From positions 1-56,150 of the forward strand of contig NW_026570536.1 of assembly GCF_019649055.1 (NCBI RefSeq): a DNA stretch of 56,150 bases, in the 5' to 3' direction. The notes beneath the pieces are model-generated. The model was not told the origin of the DNA. It was given only the letters and a program-made list of their open reading frames with translations, and did no database searches. Both the position numbers and the translations under genes were made by a program. The first letter of the stretch is position 1. Each line of letters begins with the position of its first letter. This stretch comes from Paramacrobiotus metropolitanus. Its lineage: Eukaryota > Tardigrada > Eutardigrada > Parachela > Macrobiotidae. Positions 10,680 to 19,379 of this stretch are shown here, piece by piece.

Positions 10680-11030
10680 ACGGGACGAGTGCAATATGCA
10701 GCGAGTAATGAACCCTGCATAGTACAGAAAAAGCATAAACAGTACAAAAACGAAAGAGAAAGTGTTACGGGAAGGGAACGGGAAGAGTTTAACTTGAACA
10801 GTGATAAGACTAATAGAAAAGGTCACAGTAGTCAGAGAGTGCCGATAACGTGAGAAAGGTCACCACGTTACAGTGATAGAAAAGCCAGCAGGAGCTAGGA
10901 AAGTCTCAGCTCAGTAACGGAATAGGCGTAAAAATGATAGAAAGCCTTGATAACGGATAGGAATGGGAAAGATTAACGTGGAAAGGTTATTATGATGGAC
11001 TGTTTTATAATTGCAGATTGAAGCGGAAAA
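10680..11030. other. Noncoding spacer inside the retroelement
   Basis: No supported frame. It carries two AAAGGTCA copies (about 10,823 and 10,855). Its A/G-rich sequence has repeated GAAAG and GATAG steps. It separates the 6.0-10.7 kb ORF block from the 11.0-13.8 kb block and could hold a leader or internal promoter, but no such element is identified. Confidence 0.4.
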
Positions 11031-12380
11031 ATGGCACAGAAAGGTCAAGCCACTTCCAAACGTTTAGGAATAACGTCAGAAATTGATCGGTCTACGGGCT
11101 ATAATCCAAAGTGTCCGGACTGCTTACGGAATAACAAAAAGGTTGATAAGAAATTCCCTTGCTACACTTGTATTCACAAGCTGGAAGACCCACATGTCGT
11201 TACGCTTGTTGGGATTATGGAAGCTAAACGTGGGAACTTGGATGTCTTTCGAAATCTCATAAGCGCAAGGAATTACGGCGGCATCCCAGTAGAAGAGCGA
11301 ATGCTATTCGAAGATCGTTATCGAGAAGCGATCCGAAACAACGAACCTGGTTGGGATGACACCCTGGAGCCGTTGAAATGCCCACAAACAGACGCATACC
11401 GGAAGAAGTTTGAAGAAGATCAAGAGAAAACGCGAGTTCGGCAAATGGAAGATGAAATCCGGGCGAAAATTAATGCGGAAAATAAAAGAGCAAGTGAACA
11501 GGCCGCACGGGAAGCATTGCCCAGTACGTCGGGTTTAGCTGCACCCACGGGCATGGCCAGCCTTAATGAAGAAGAAGTGCAGCTGACACGTCAGTCCCTA
11601 ATCATTCAAATCGAAACGTTAATGAAAGATCCAGCCGCTATGCCAGACGAGTTATTAAAAGTGCTGTTGCGGGAGAAAAAACGACTGCAAGACGGATTCG
11701 CGCCGGCACCATACATAAAGAAGGAAGTGGAAAGACGTATGGACGAATTACGAAAATCTCGCCAAACTGAAAGCGATGTGCTGCAGGCGCTCAGAAGTTT
11801 CAAGCGGGACGAAGGTTTTATTCGACCTCGATCGCCTCCGCATAGAGAAAGGTCACGCGGACATTCACGAGAACATGAACGGACTTCCGAACGACGGAGA
11901 GAAAGGTCACGCGAGCATTCTCGTGAAAGGACACGGGATTACCGTAATGAAAGGTCACGCGAACGTTCTCGCGATAGAGATTACCGCGGCGGACGAGGAT
12001 GGGTACGTCATGGAAACGAGATAACTGAGATGACCATCCAGCGGAAAATTGATACGGCAAAGATCTTGGCAGCCACAAGAGAACGTGAAGAGAAACGGCG
12101 TGCGGAGACATTCCGTACGGAGCCTGAAAAGGAAGGGCATCAGGTGCCGATGGGAGTTGCGTTCCGAATCGCAACGTCAGAATGTCAACACCTGAAAGGT
12201 CATGGGATAAAAGACGCGAACATACGCGAAACCGAACACCAGACCCACACGATAAGAGATGGCAAGAACGAACCAAGTATTATGCAAGTTTTGAATCTGG
12301 CGCGAGTAAAAGGTCATCGAGCGCGGAAAGGGAAGATTCACCCCCAAAGTATCAGCGGGTGGAGTCAATGGTTCATGTAG
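11031..12380 (+). CDS. Zinc-ribbon and arginine/serine-rich retroelement protein (449 aa)
   Basis: A Cys-rich N-terminus (CPDCLRNNKK, then CYTC) forms a plausible four-Cys zinc ribbon at residues 24-47. A charged helical middle follows. Residues 265-320 are an RS-type domain with many RSRE and RERS units, like SR splicing or RNA-binding proteins. The final 60 residues look shifted. The next frame overlaps by 199 bases in another phase, and its N-terminus continues the Arg-rich character. An RNA-binding, nucleocapsid-like role is reasonable from composition, but it is inference. Three AAAGGTCA copies lie in the RS-coding stretch. Confidence 0.55.
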   Translation: MAQKGQATSKRLGITSEIDRSTGYNPKCPDCLRNNKKVDKKFPCYTCIHKLEDPHVVTLVGIMEAKRGNLDVFRNLISARNYGGIPVEERMLFEDRYREAIRNNEPGWDDTLEPLKCPQTDAYRKKFEEDQEKTRVRQMEDEIRAKINAENKRASEQAAREALPSTSGLAAPTGMASLNEEEVQLTRQSLIIQIETLMKDPAAMPDELLKVLLREKKRLQDGFAPAPYIKKEVERRMDELRKSRQTESDVLQALRSFKRDEGFIRPRSPPHRERSRGHSREHERTSERRRERSREHSRERTRDYRNERSRERSRDRDYRGGRGWVRHGNEITEMTIQRKIDTAKILAATREREEKRRAETFRTEPEKEGHQVPMGVAFRIATSECQHLKGHGIKDANIRETEHQTHTIRDGKNEPSIMQVLNLARVKGHRARKGKIHPQSISGWSQWFM

Positions 12381-13774
12381 TGGATCCAATTGTGAGTGTC
12401 GTACAAGAAGACGATGCGATGGAAGGAACTAGCTCAGTAGTGGAAACTGCATCTCAAGAGAATGTGACCCATCGACGGAACGTGATTTTGGATAGTGACC
12501 TTCAACCGGCTACACCGGCGAGTAATGAACCGTCGCAGCCTGAGTCAGGAGAGCGACGTGAACCGGAAGGTCAACGTGAACTGGATAATCGTCGCCAAGT
12601 TGGTCAGCGATTAAACTCCAGATTTAATAACCGACAACCCGATACTATTGATATGGAATATAATACGACTGATATTGATGAGCAAACGGTCGAAATCTGT
12701 CGATACTTTGGAATTGAGCCGGATTCGGTTGAAGCTAACAAAATTGGCACAATCCTGCGACAGCTGAGCCAATTCTTACTTGACTCGGGTTACGCGAAAG
12801 AAATTAAAGAGGGAGTGGAACAAGGACTTTTTCGCCGGTTATTCATCCACCGCGATTCGGTACGGGACTGTTATCTCCCTATCAGACGGAATGGGTTACA
12901 TAGTTTGGTGGATTTGAGCCTATTGGATATGCCGCTGGATACAACTGACCCAGTCGGGATGACACAGTTCTATTACAGAGACTATCCCGAACGACAAGAA
13001 TATGTGGCTCAATTTGTATTGCGATACGTAAATCCAGCCTTCAAGTTGCTTGCAGCAAGAGCATCGATAGGATTACAAGTGGATCCGAAAGACTATGCCG
13101 CAAAAAGGATGGGGCAAAAGGTCTTTGCTGCACGACTGGCACATTATAAGACACAGAACCAGTTGGTATCCAATACCATGAGGGATGACATCCCACCATT
13201 TTTCCGGGCTCACGTCGCTAAACTGGGACAACCGATGGAACATATCAGCATAGCGCATACGGCTCGCAAGGCGCTGAAGAAGTGTAAGACACGGATGGAA
13301 AAAGGCAACTTGATACAGCGCCATGCTTCCCAGGTAGAGGAAAGGATTAATAAGATTAAAGATTCCCTGGGAAGTGACTACGTCGAACCGGTGGACGGAG
13401 TCGAAACTTACATTGATGAATTCTTAGTGAAGAAAAGTGACCGTCGCCCAGAATGTGCTCCTAACCAGATGGGACGACGTGGTATACGGAACCAGCAACT
13501 TCGGGATAATCTCGCTGATGTACAACGCCGATTGGCAGATGACCCTGATAACCGAAGACTGCGACTGGAAGAAAATGATGCGCGCCATCGACTAGAGGCG
13601 GTTAAGCGCAGTCGCCAAGGGAAAGGTCGCGGCCAGCGAGAAGTTGACCCGTCAAAGGTCATGGAAGTTGATTCAACTGAACCGGTCGATCGAACATCTG
13701 ACCGTAATCAACCCGAAAGCGCTAAGAAGCGTCCGCCAAGAGATGGCGAGGGCGATTCAAATGAAATGGAATAG
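12182..13774 (+). CDS. Unassigned retroelement protein, structured core (530 aa)
   Basis: Residues 1-150 are disordered. Residues about 165-420 look folded and helical (VEICRYFGIEPDSVEANKIG, FYYRDYPERQEYVAQFVLRY). The C-terminal 110 residues are a basic coiled-coil-like tail ending in acidic and basic low complexity. I recognise no domain. The frame is long and uninterrupted, so this is the best-preserved protein of the element, and its overlap with the preceding frame may be a frameshift or a real overlap. Being the largest folded product outside pol, it is a candidate capsid or envelope-replacing structural protein, without direct evidence. Confidence 0.6.
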   Translation: MSTPERSWDKRREHTRNRTPDPHDKRWQERTKYYASFESGASKRSSSAEREDSPPKYQRVESMVHVVDPIVSVVQEDDAMEGTSSVVETASQENVTHRRNVILDSDLQPATPASNEPSQPESGERREPEGQRELDNRRQVGQRLNSRFNNRQPDTIDMEYNTTDIDEQTVEICRYFGIEPDSVEANKIGTILRQLSQFLLDSGYAKEIKEGVEQGLFRRLFIHRDSVRDCYLPIRRNGLHSLVDLSLLDMPLDTTDPVGMTQFYYRDYPERQEYVAQFVLRYVNPAFKLLAARASIGLQVDPKDYAAKRMGQKVFAARLAHYKTQNQLVSNTMRDDIPPFFRAHVAKLGQPMEHISIAHTARKALKKCKTRMEKGNLIQRHASQVEERINKIKDSLGSDYVEPVDGVETYIDEFLVKKSDRRPECAPNQMGRRGIRNQQLRDNLADVQRRLADDPDNRRLRLEENDARHRLEAVKRSRQGKGRGQREVDPSKVMEVDSTEPVDRTSDRNQPESAKKRPPRDGEGDSNEME

Positions 13775-13964
13775 TGTTGACCTTTAGGATCACACTATTA
13801 AAAAAGACGTCTACGGCATCTTGTCGGTACGTCACAAAGATGAAAGATGGTGTTGTATAAAGGGCGTGACATGTGACATGTTAACATTGATTGTATTTGT
13901 GTATTTGTTGGTTGCAGCGTTTATAGCACAGAATTGCCTAAAAGAAATCATGTGGAATACCTAT
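13775..13964. other. Spacer between last retroelement ORF and hairpin array
   Basis: It contains one TGACCTTT at about 13,778, immediately after the stop codon, and AT-rich sequence. No gene is seen. Confidence 0.4.
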
Positions 13965-14418
13965 TGGGGTTGAGATTGATTCGGTCTATAAAGCCGGCCC
14001 CAAGGGAGTAGTTACGGCAGTTAGCCGGCTCTCCTTCTTAAGCGATTCAGTGTTATAAATTGACAAGAGAAACGACGGTAATCAAGCCGGATCTCTTGAA
14101 TACGAAACGGGGCCACAAGCGGCGAAAAAGAGAAAGACAACAGGTGGAATATTGATGAGGTTAACTTAATGCGGCAACCAGCCGGCCTCATTAGAGTTGT
14201 TACGGTAAACTCTGCCGGCACTCTAGTTAAGCGATTCAGTGACAAAATCTGTGAAACGAGAAAACCTACGGTAACCAAGCCGGATTTCTCGTAATAACGT
14301 AAGCTACAAGCGGCGAACAAGAGTAAAAGATTAAAATGTGGAAATTTCATGGGGTGAACTTAATGCAGTAACTAGCCGGCCCCATCAGAGATGTTACGGT
14401 AAACTTGCCGGCACTCTG
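13965..14418. repeat. Tandem array of eight hairpins with a conserved CGG...CCGG core
   Basis: Eight short hairpins follow one another: 13965-14003, 14005-14034, 14064-14098, 14155-14191, 14192-14225, 14256-14292, 14349-14385 and 14386-14418. Each has an outer stem of 4-8 perfect pairs whose sequence differs between copies while pairing is kept (TTGGGG/CCCCAA, CAAGAGA/TCTCTTG, ATGAGG/CCTCAT, TAGAGT/ACTCTA, ACGAGAAA/TTTCTCGT, ATGGGG/CCCCAT). Each has a conserved inner part, CGG, a short loop and GCCGG or similar; the seventh has CAG in place of CGG. The hairpins repeat in threes with a period of about 190-194 bases, with AAGCGATTCAGTG and ACAAGCGGCGAA between them. Covarying stems argue for a selected RNA structure. 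The role is unknown. Confidence 0.75.
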
Positions 14419-14454
14419 GCCGCTCGAGGCATACTGAAGTTGGATGTGCGACGG

Positions 14455-14942
14455 AAAGGTCAAACTGCAAGTTTTACCAGGGAGGCAAGCGAAGAAGTGC
14501 TTGAAGGCCGCAGAAAATTGGCTAAGTTCCTCCATGACCTTTAATGGAAATTTGAAGAGAAGTCGGATGACCTTTGGGACCATTACCGCCCGAGAGAGTC
14601 ATCGTATCGGAATTTAAGTCGCATGACCTTTGGGACCATTAACCCAAAATGAGTCGCACATCTCAACTGATCATCTCAGCAAAGGATGACCTTTGCCAGG
14701 GAGGAAGCGAACTACGCTTGTCTACATGACGTCCCTCCATGACCTTTATGGATCTCATTTTGAAGTCGTACAATTGATACGCACCTAATTCCAAAGATGA
14801 AGCAGTATTCCTAAGTCGTACTTGATACGCACCTGATTCTCAAGCGGAGTGTGATGAAGTCGCATTACGGATGCGCAGGATTGCTCAATAGAGCGGAATG
14901 GATTAAAAGTGCGGAAAACGGTGGACAGGACCTGTGACCTTT
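14455..14942. promoter_or_regulatory. Dense TGACCTTT cluster in the retroelement tail
   Basis: Seven copies of the 8-mer lie in 490 bases: one AAAGGTCA at 14455 and six TGACCTTT at about 14535, 14568, 14624, 14687, 14740 and 14935. Two lie in a direct repeat, CGnATGACCTTTGGGACCATTA, at about 14565-14585 and 14621-14641. A second direct repeat, AAGTCGTAC...TTGATACGCACCT, occurs near 14764 and 14814. This is noncoding, so the motif here cannot be a by-product of protein sequence. AAAGGTCA is the known extended half-site of monomeric nuclear receptors (NR4A type). Binding here is inference. Confidence 0.55.
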
Positions 14943-14950
14943 GCGAGTCA

Positions 14951-16390
14951 GAAATGGAGGATCCTAGTCTACATTTGATTAATACTGTTTTTGATCTGTT
15001 TAACTGTTGATCTGTTCTATGATAGTATTTTTATAAATTGGATCTCTTTATTCGCATCGTAATTGTGCCTTATGGAATTGATGTGATAAAATGGAATAAG
15101 AGAATTTGATGTTTTCTTTCGAGCACGCACAGACACTGGCGACCGTCGTCTTCTCGTGGATTCGGGAGTGTGTCCAGCCTCACAGGAGCTCGGCATCCCC
15201 CCAGAGGCATGTGAGACCGGGATCACTAGCGTTCACGTCAGTGGCGCTACGCCTGTGGCGCTACGCCTTAGGATTACGTGTCTGTGTTGTGTCTCTTCTG
15301 ATTGGCTTGCGTTTCGATAGTGGGCGCGGCATAGCACGTGCTGCACGGTGTTGCACACTGTTGAACGGGCTCTACGTTTTACGATCGAGCTGTGCCGATC
15401 ACTTGTTGATTTCTGTTGTACAGACTTTCAATATTATTAAAAGTCAGCGATTTACGGTGCGACGTTTGTGTTTCCGCATAGCTCGCGATCCATATCGTAT
15501 CGCTCGCTTCCACGGGATAGATTCCGTTTCTGTCTCCGTATCTGGATCACTGTTGGATCTAGCATTAGAGGGTGTTTTGATTTTCGAAGAAAATAGCTGA
15601 AATTCTAAGGATTCTGATGGTACCAAGTGTAGGCTGATCTGACGCGGACGTGTTCGGGTATCTCCCTCGTAAATTTTAATCGGATTAGAGTAACCAAACA
15701 GTCAGCGTACAAGAAGCGTAATGAGTGAAACAGGGAGACTTGGCGCTTTATTGCTGCAAAAGTCATCGTTGTATTAACATACACGAGTTCATAATTAAGG
15801 CGGCTCATTTAAAGTATGAGGCTTCTTCGCCCTCTGTAAATGATTCAGTTCGCTTCGTGTTACGTATTAAATTAACGATAATAAATATTTTAAAACTTTA
15901 TTCAATACTTCATGCCTTAATTAAAATTCCGCAGCTGAATACTCCGTTAAAAATGCATAACCTAACCGGATTTGCCTAAGTTATTGTTAGAGACTGAGAG
16001 AGGAGATAATGTTCTTGATCGGAAGTTATCGTTATACACTATGCAAGCATATTTGTAGAAGTATACATAGCATGTCCGAAACATACGATTCCGTTCATCA
16101 CCAAATTGAGCAACCTTTTTACAGTTAGAGCTATTATCAAGCTCAGCCGAGTCGTAATTCGCAATTCGCATCGAAAGCCGAAAAGCATTGTTCGGCAAAA
16201 ACGTTATCTATCGGCCGGCCTTCACGTTTTCAGTTTGCCACGTATGAAGCGCACGCACAAACTCATTCACAACAATATTTACAGTTACACGCACCAATGT
16301 ATTCATAATTATTTGGCGGCAAAGTAAAAAAACGTGAATTACCACTCGTGATTTTGCAGTTTTCGTGAATGTTGTTAATTTGTTCTATAG
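14951..16390. other. Mostly featureless region between retroelement and kinase gene
   Basis: AT-rich from about 14,950. Around 15,112-15,240 a plus-strand frame reads RARTDTGDRRLLVDSG, which resembles the active-site strand of a retropepsin and could be a transposon remnant, but nothing else supports it. A 14-base tandem duplication (tgtggcgctacgcc) lies near 15,239-15,267. The N-lobe exons expected for the kinase gene that begins at 16,391 were not found. Confidence 0.35.
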
Positions 16391-19379
16391 GTGGAGATCT
16401 GGCAGCGCTCATAAAACAAATACATCGCGAAGCGACCCAGCTCGAATATCTTACTGTCATTAGCTACGCACTGGAGATGGCCGACGGCTTGAGTTATTTA
16501 CTGTATTCGCTCGCACATCTTGGACCACAGAGTGTGTGTACGGGAAAAACGCGCATTCAATATACACACTCTAACCGGGCCAAACGCGCGATTCGCGATT
16601 TGATAAATTTCTGATGTCTTACAACATCTGGACTGGAGAACTTCTTGAATAATGAAAAAAATTAGAGCTCTAACAATTTTTATCATGTTTAGGCTCGAAA
16701 GCAGCCATTAACATACAGCTTTGGCGTAAGCACGAGTTACAAACGGATTTTGTTGTGGTTTTGGGGTGCCCCTGGAGGGGGAGGGGTACGTTCCGCGTCA
16801 ACATTCTTGATGGCGATGAACCACCGAACAATGCGAGCTTTCAGCTACAGAACCTTTTTTTCCAGAGTGAATTGCCATTTAAATGAAAAGACTTGATTTA
16901 ATAAACAAAAATTCACAAGAAGAACTGTTCATCTTGAAACCAAATGAGGAATATTTCGTAGTCGTGCATTTTGCCCGGTTAGAGTGTGTATATTAAATGC
17001 GTGTTTTTCCCGTACACGGACTCTGTGGTTCAAGATGTGCGAGCGGATACAGTACACCAAAGAGGCATTATTCACGGGGATTTGAAACCGGGGAATATCT
17101 TAATTAAAATTCTAGCGAACGGCCGACAGAAAGTTTCCATTGCTGATTTGGATGATCTGGTACAAATGCGGGATAGTGCAACATGTTCCGCTGATGTTTC
17201 CCATCTGCGCGGCACAGTACGCTATATGTCACCGGAAATGCTAAATAAGTTCGCTTTAACTTCCGTTAAGAAGGAAACTCCCGGACGAAAAACCGATGTG
17301 TGGAGTTTGGGTTGCATTATGCTGGAACTGGGAGACTGTGTAGTTCCCGCTCAAAGCAGAGGAAAACGGCTATGTCGAGAAGATAGTAGGACAACCGTCG
17401 AAGCGGGACACGCACTAGAAAATAGTCAGTTTGCTGTTCTAGTTATCGACGGCTATATTCCATTTGTTGCGGAAGCAATTCCTCCTGATTTTGCGCAGTG
17501 CATTCGGCGTTGCCTAACCAGAAATACCGAGCAGCGATGGTCTTCGAACAAGCTGCTACAGAAACTGTGCAACACTGACCTGCAGGCTTTAACCAAAGCC
17601 AGACAGGAGCGCCACATGACCGGCGTTTTTCGCTACAATCAAGAATCGAGAGCCTCTAAAAACTTCGGCGCAAGTGTTATTCTATTCGATTCCCAATCTT
17701 TCACGGTACAATCATTCCCGCTGCCAGAAAATTTACAGGGAAATGCCTGCAGTGCGCCTTTCCGGGTCCAGAGAAGACCGTTGTGCTCCAGTTCAAAAAT
17801 CGGACAGCCAAGGAATTTGAAACATTTTCTTGGGATGCGAGGAAAAACTCAGTCCGTCATATTAGACTGTCAGTCCGCATCAACCACCCGGTTACGGTCG
17901 GGAACAAAATATTTTTCTGGCGCCAGGGAACCACTGCAGAGTTTCGAGTAATCGATTCTTCCGATGGATGCCTGTGGACATCTCACGAATTACGCAGTCC
18001 GAAGCGGTAAGAACAATACTGGTTTCTATAAACCTTTTCAGTCCGGATTAAGGAAAGCGACCCGGTTGATGGTACCAAACTCACGTACATTCAGGGGAAA
18101 CTTTTGCATTCGGGCACCCCAGAACACATTACATTTTGTTCGTTGACCAAAGGATTTGTATGCATTAGCCTGAAAACTCGTTTATACGCGTAACATCCAC
18201 TTGGATAAAATAACACTGGTGACCATGCCGTTCACGATTTTCACTCGGTTTGCGCCCTCTGCACTGCTTTTCACTCCATGCACTACCTGTTGCGCTCACG
18301 ACCTTCTCGTTTCTTCGCTTTTCAAGTTCTCCCTTCAGGTAGAACGGGAGAAGACTCTGTGGCTTACTTTCAGCAACGTAGTTCTGCAAATTTCAAAAAG
18401 GTTGAACTAGAATTTGGTATACGTACACATACGACAATCTAGTTCATATCAAGATGCACATATTTGCAAAATTCAAAGAAGGTCATTTCATAATAAGCTT
18501 TTGGTGCGCCAGCCTGCCCTTACTCGTTTTGGAATGATTTTTTACTCGTATCTCCACAATGTAATGTGTATCTGTACACACACACGGTGTTCGCGCCACT
18601 GGCCAGTCCTCACCAACCAAAGCGGTCCAAAATTTTGTCTAAAACAACTACAATATTATTTTTATAAATTGTAGTTAGGCTTGTGTGCTTGACCAATGCC
18701 TTACAATGAATTAGTCCAAAGCCCGACGGAAGAGCACTTTAGCTATGTAACGTGACCAGTGTCATAATTATATTAATGTGATAAAAAAACCTTTGTGGTC
18801 TACGAGTAGATCTTTAAGGTGATGTTCAAGCGCTTCGTTTTTTTCAGAATTGAAACAGTGAAAAGCGGCGTACGATTTAATGAAAAAGCAATTTACATTG
18901 GACTGGAAATGCATAACAGGCGGACAATGTTTGTTGAATGCTACGATACCGTACGTGCTCGGTGGGAAACGTTCCCTGACTTCCCGGGAATTCGAGAAGA
19001 TTTCGCTATGGTTGCGCTACAAGAGTACATTTATGTTTTGGGTGGACGAACCTGTAATAGTGACAGTAACCACCCGGGTGATGCAGTATCTTCGTGTTTC
19101 CGCTTAAACGTCATCACTCGGCGGCAATGGGAAGACGTCTCGTCATTCCTCCTGCCGCGGTACAAGCACTGCGCGTTCGTATGGGGAGACCATGTATTCG
19201 TAGCCGGTGGTTTGAGCGCCGGTGGAAATTACGAAAATTCAGTGGAAATGTACAGTACTACACGCAGTAGTCCATGGCGATGTGCAGAGTTTTCGGTTGC
19301 TGATGGAGGAGTCGAAGGACTGCGGTCGTCGGTATCTCGTGGTGCATACATCGGCACCACTGCAGCGCCACTCTTTTAG
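16391..19379 (+). pseudogene. Protein kinase-Kelch fusion gene 1, interrupted by a MITE
   Basis: The exon at 16391 opens after a TTCTATAG acceptor and encodes the helix-D to helix-E part of a Ser/Thr kinase. The frame is then broken by the MITE at 16501-17052 and resumes exactly with HQRGIIHGDLKPGN (catalytic loop HGD), the metal-binding position as ADLDD in place of DFG, RGTVRYMSPEML (P+1/APE region) and KTDVWSLGCIMLELG. After the C-lobe comes a family-specific beta-rich segment. The donor lies at 18,006/18,007. The intron runs to 18,847, and a Kelch exon (18848-19379) carries ALQEYIYVLGGR and CAFVWGDHVFVAGGL blades. A frameshift occurs near 17,745. No N-lobe was seen. It is a paralogue of the gene at 24,159. 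Confidence 0.75.
16501..17052. mobile_element. Mariner-type MITE inside kinase exon, TA target duplication
   Basis: The ends are inverted repeats of about 80 bases: the left begins CTGTATTCGCTCGCACATCT and the right end, read in reverse, begins CTGTATCCGCTCGCACATCT. TA dinucleotides flank both sides (16499-16500 and 17053-17054). Removing the element and one TA rejoins the kinase frame across a conserved motif (LSYL to HQRGIIHGDLKP), so the insertion point is exact. The 552-base interior codes for nothing. TA duplication and short length fit a nonautonomous Tc1/mariner element. Confidence 0.85.

Larger units (their letters stand above)
1..14950 (+). mobile_element. Giant Ty3/gypsy-like retroelement (right edge approximate, left edge outside window)
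   Basis: All sizeable reading frames here run on the plus strand. Reverse transcriptase, RNase H and integrase occur in the gypsy order at about 1.2-5.3 kb and are followed by about 8 kb of extra coding sequence and a repeat-rich noncoding tail. The unit is bound together by a shared signature, the 8-mer AAAGGTCA or its complement, which I counted about 50 times here and only four times in the remaining 41 kb. No long terminal repeats were recognised, so both edges are inferred from where this signature stops. Frameshifts break most frames. Assignment to gypsy rests on the polymerase. Inclusion of the downstream frames in the same element is inference from the shared 8-mer and strand. Confidence 0.7.

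Noticed and set aside
11820-11970. AAAGGTCA enrichment as a by-product of RS-domain coding (Glu-Arg-Ser)
   Set aside because: Only three copies lie there. The motif is as dense in other phases, on the other strand and in noncoding DNA.
949-13662. Many minus-strand frames opposite the retroelement ORFs
   Set aside because: Purine-rich coding DNA leaves the other strand open by chance. None shows a domain, and all mirror plus-strand genes.
13965-14418. Hammerhead or twister ribozymes in the hairpin array
   Set aside because: No hammerhead core (CTGATGA with GAAA) or full twister core is present. The shared CGG...GCCGG core does not match a self-cleaving class I know.
13965-14942. CRISPR-like array
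   Set aside because: Repeats are hairpin families with varied stems and no constant repeat with unique spacers, in an intron-bearing eukaryotic genome.
15106-15600. A 164-residue plus-strand frame as a gene
   Set aside because: No domain, unlikely composition, and a different frame holds the only suggestive motif, a possible retropepsin remnant.
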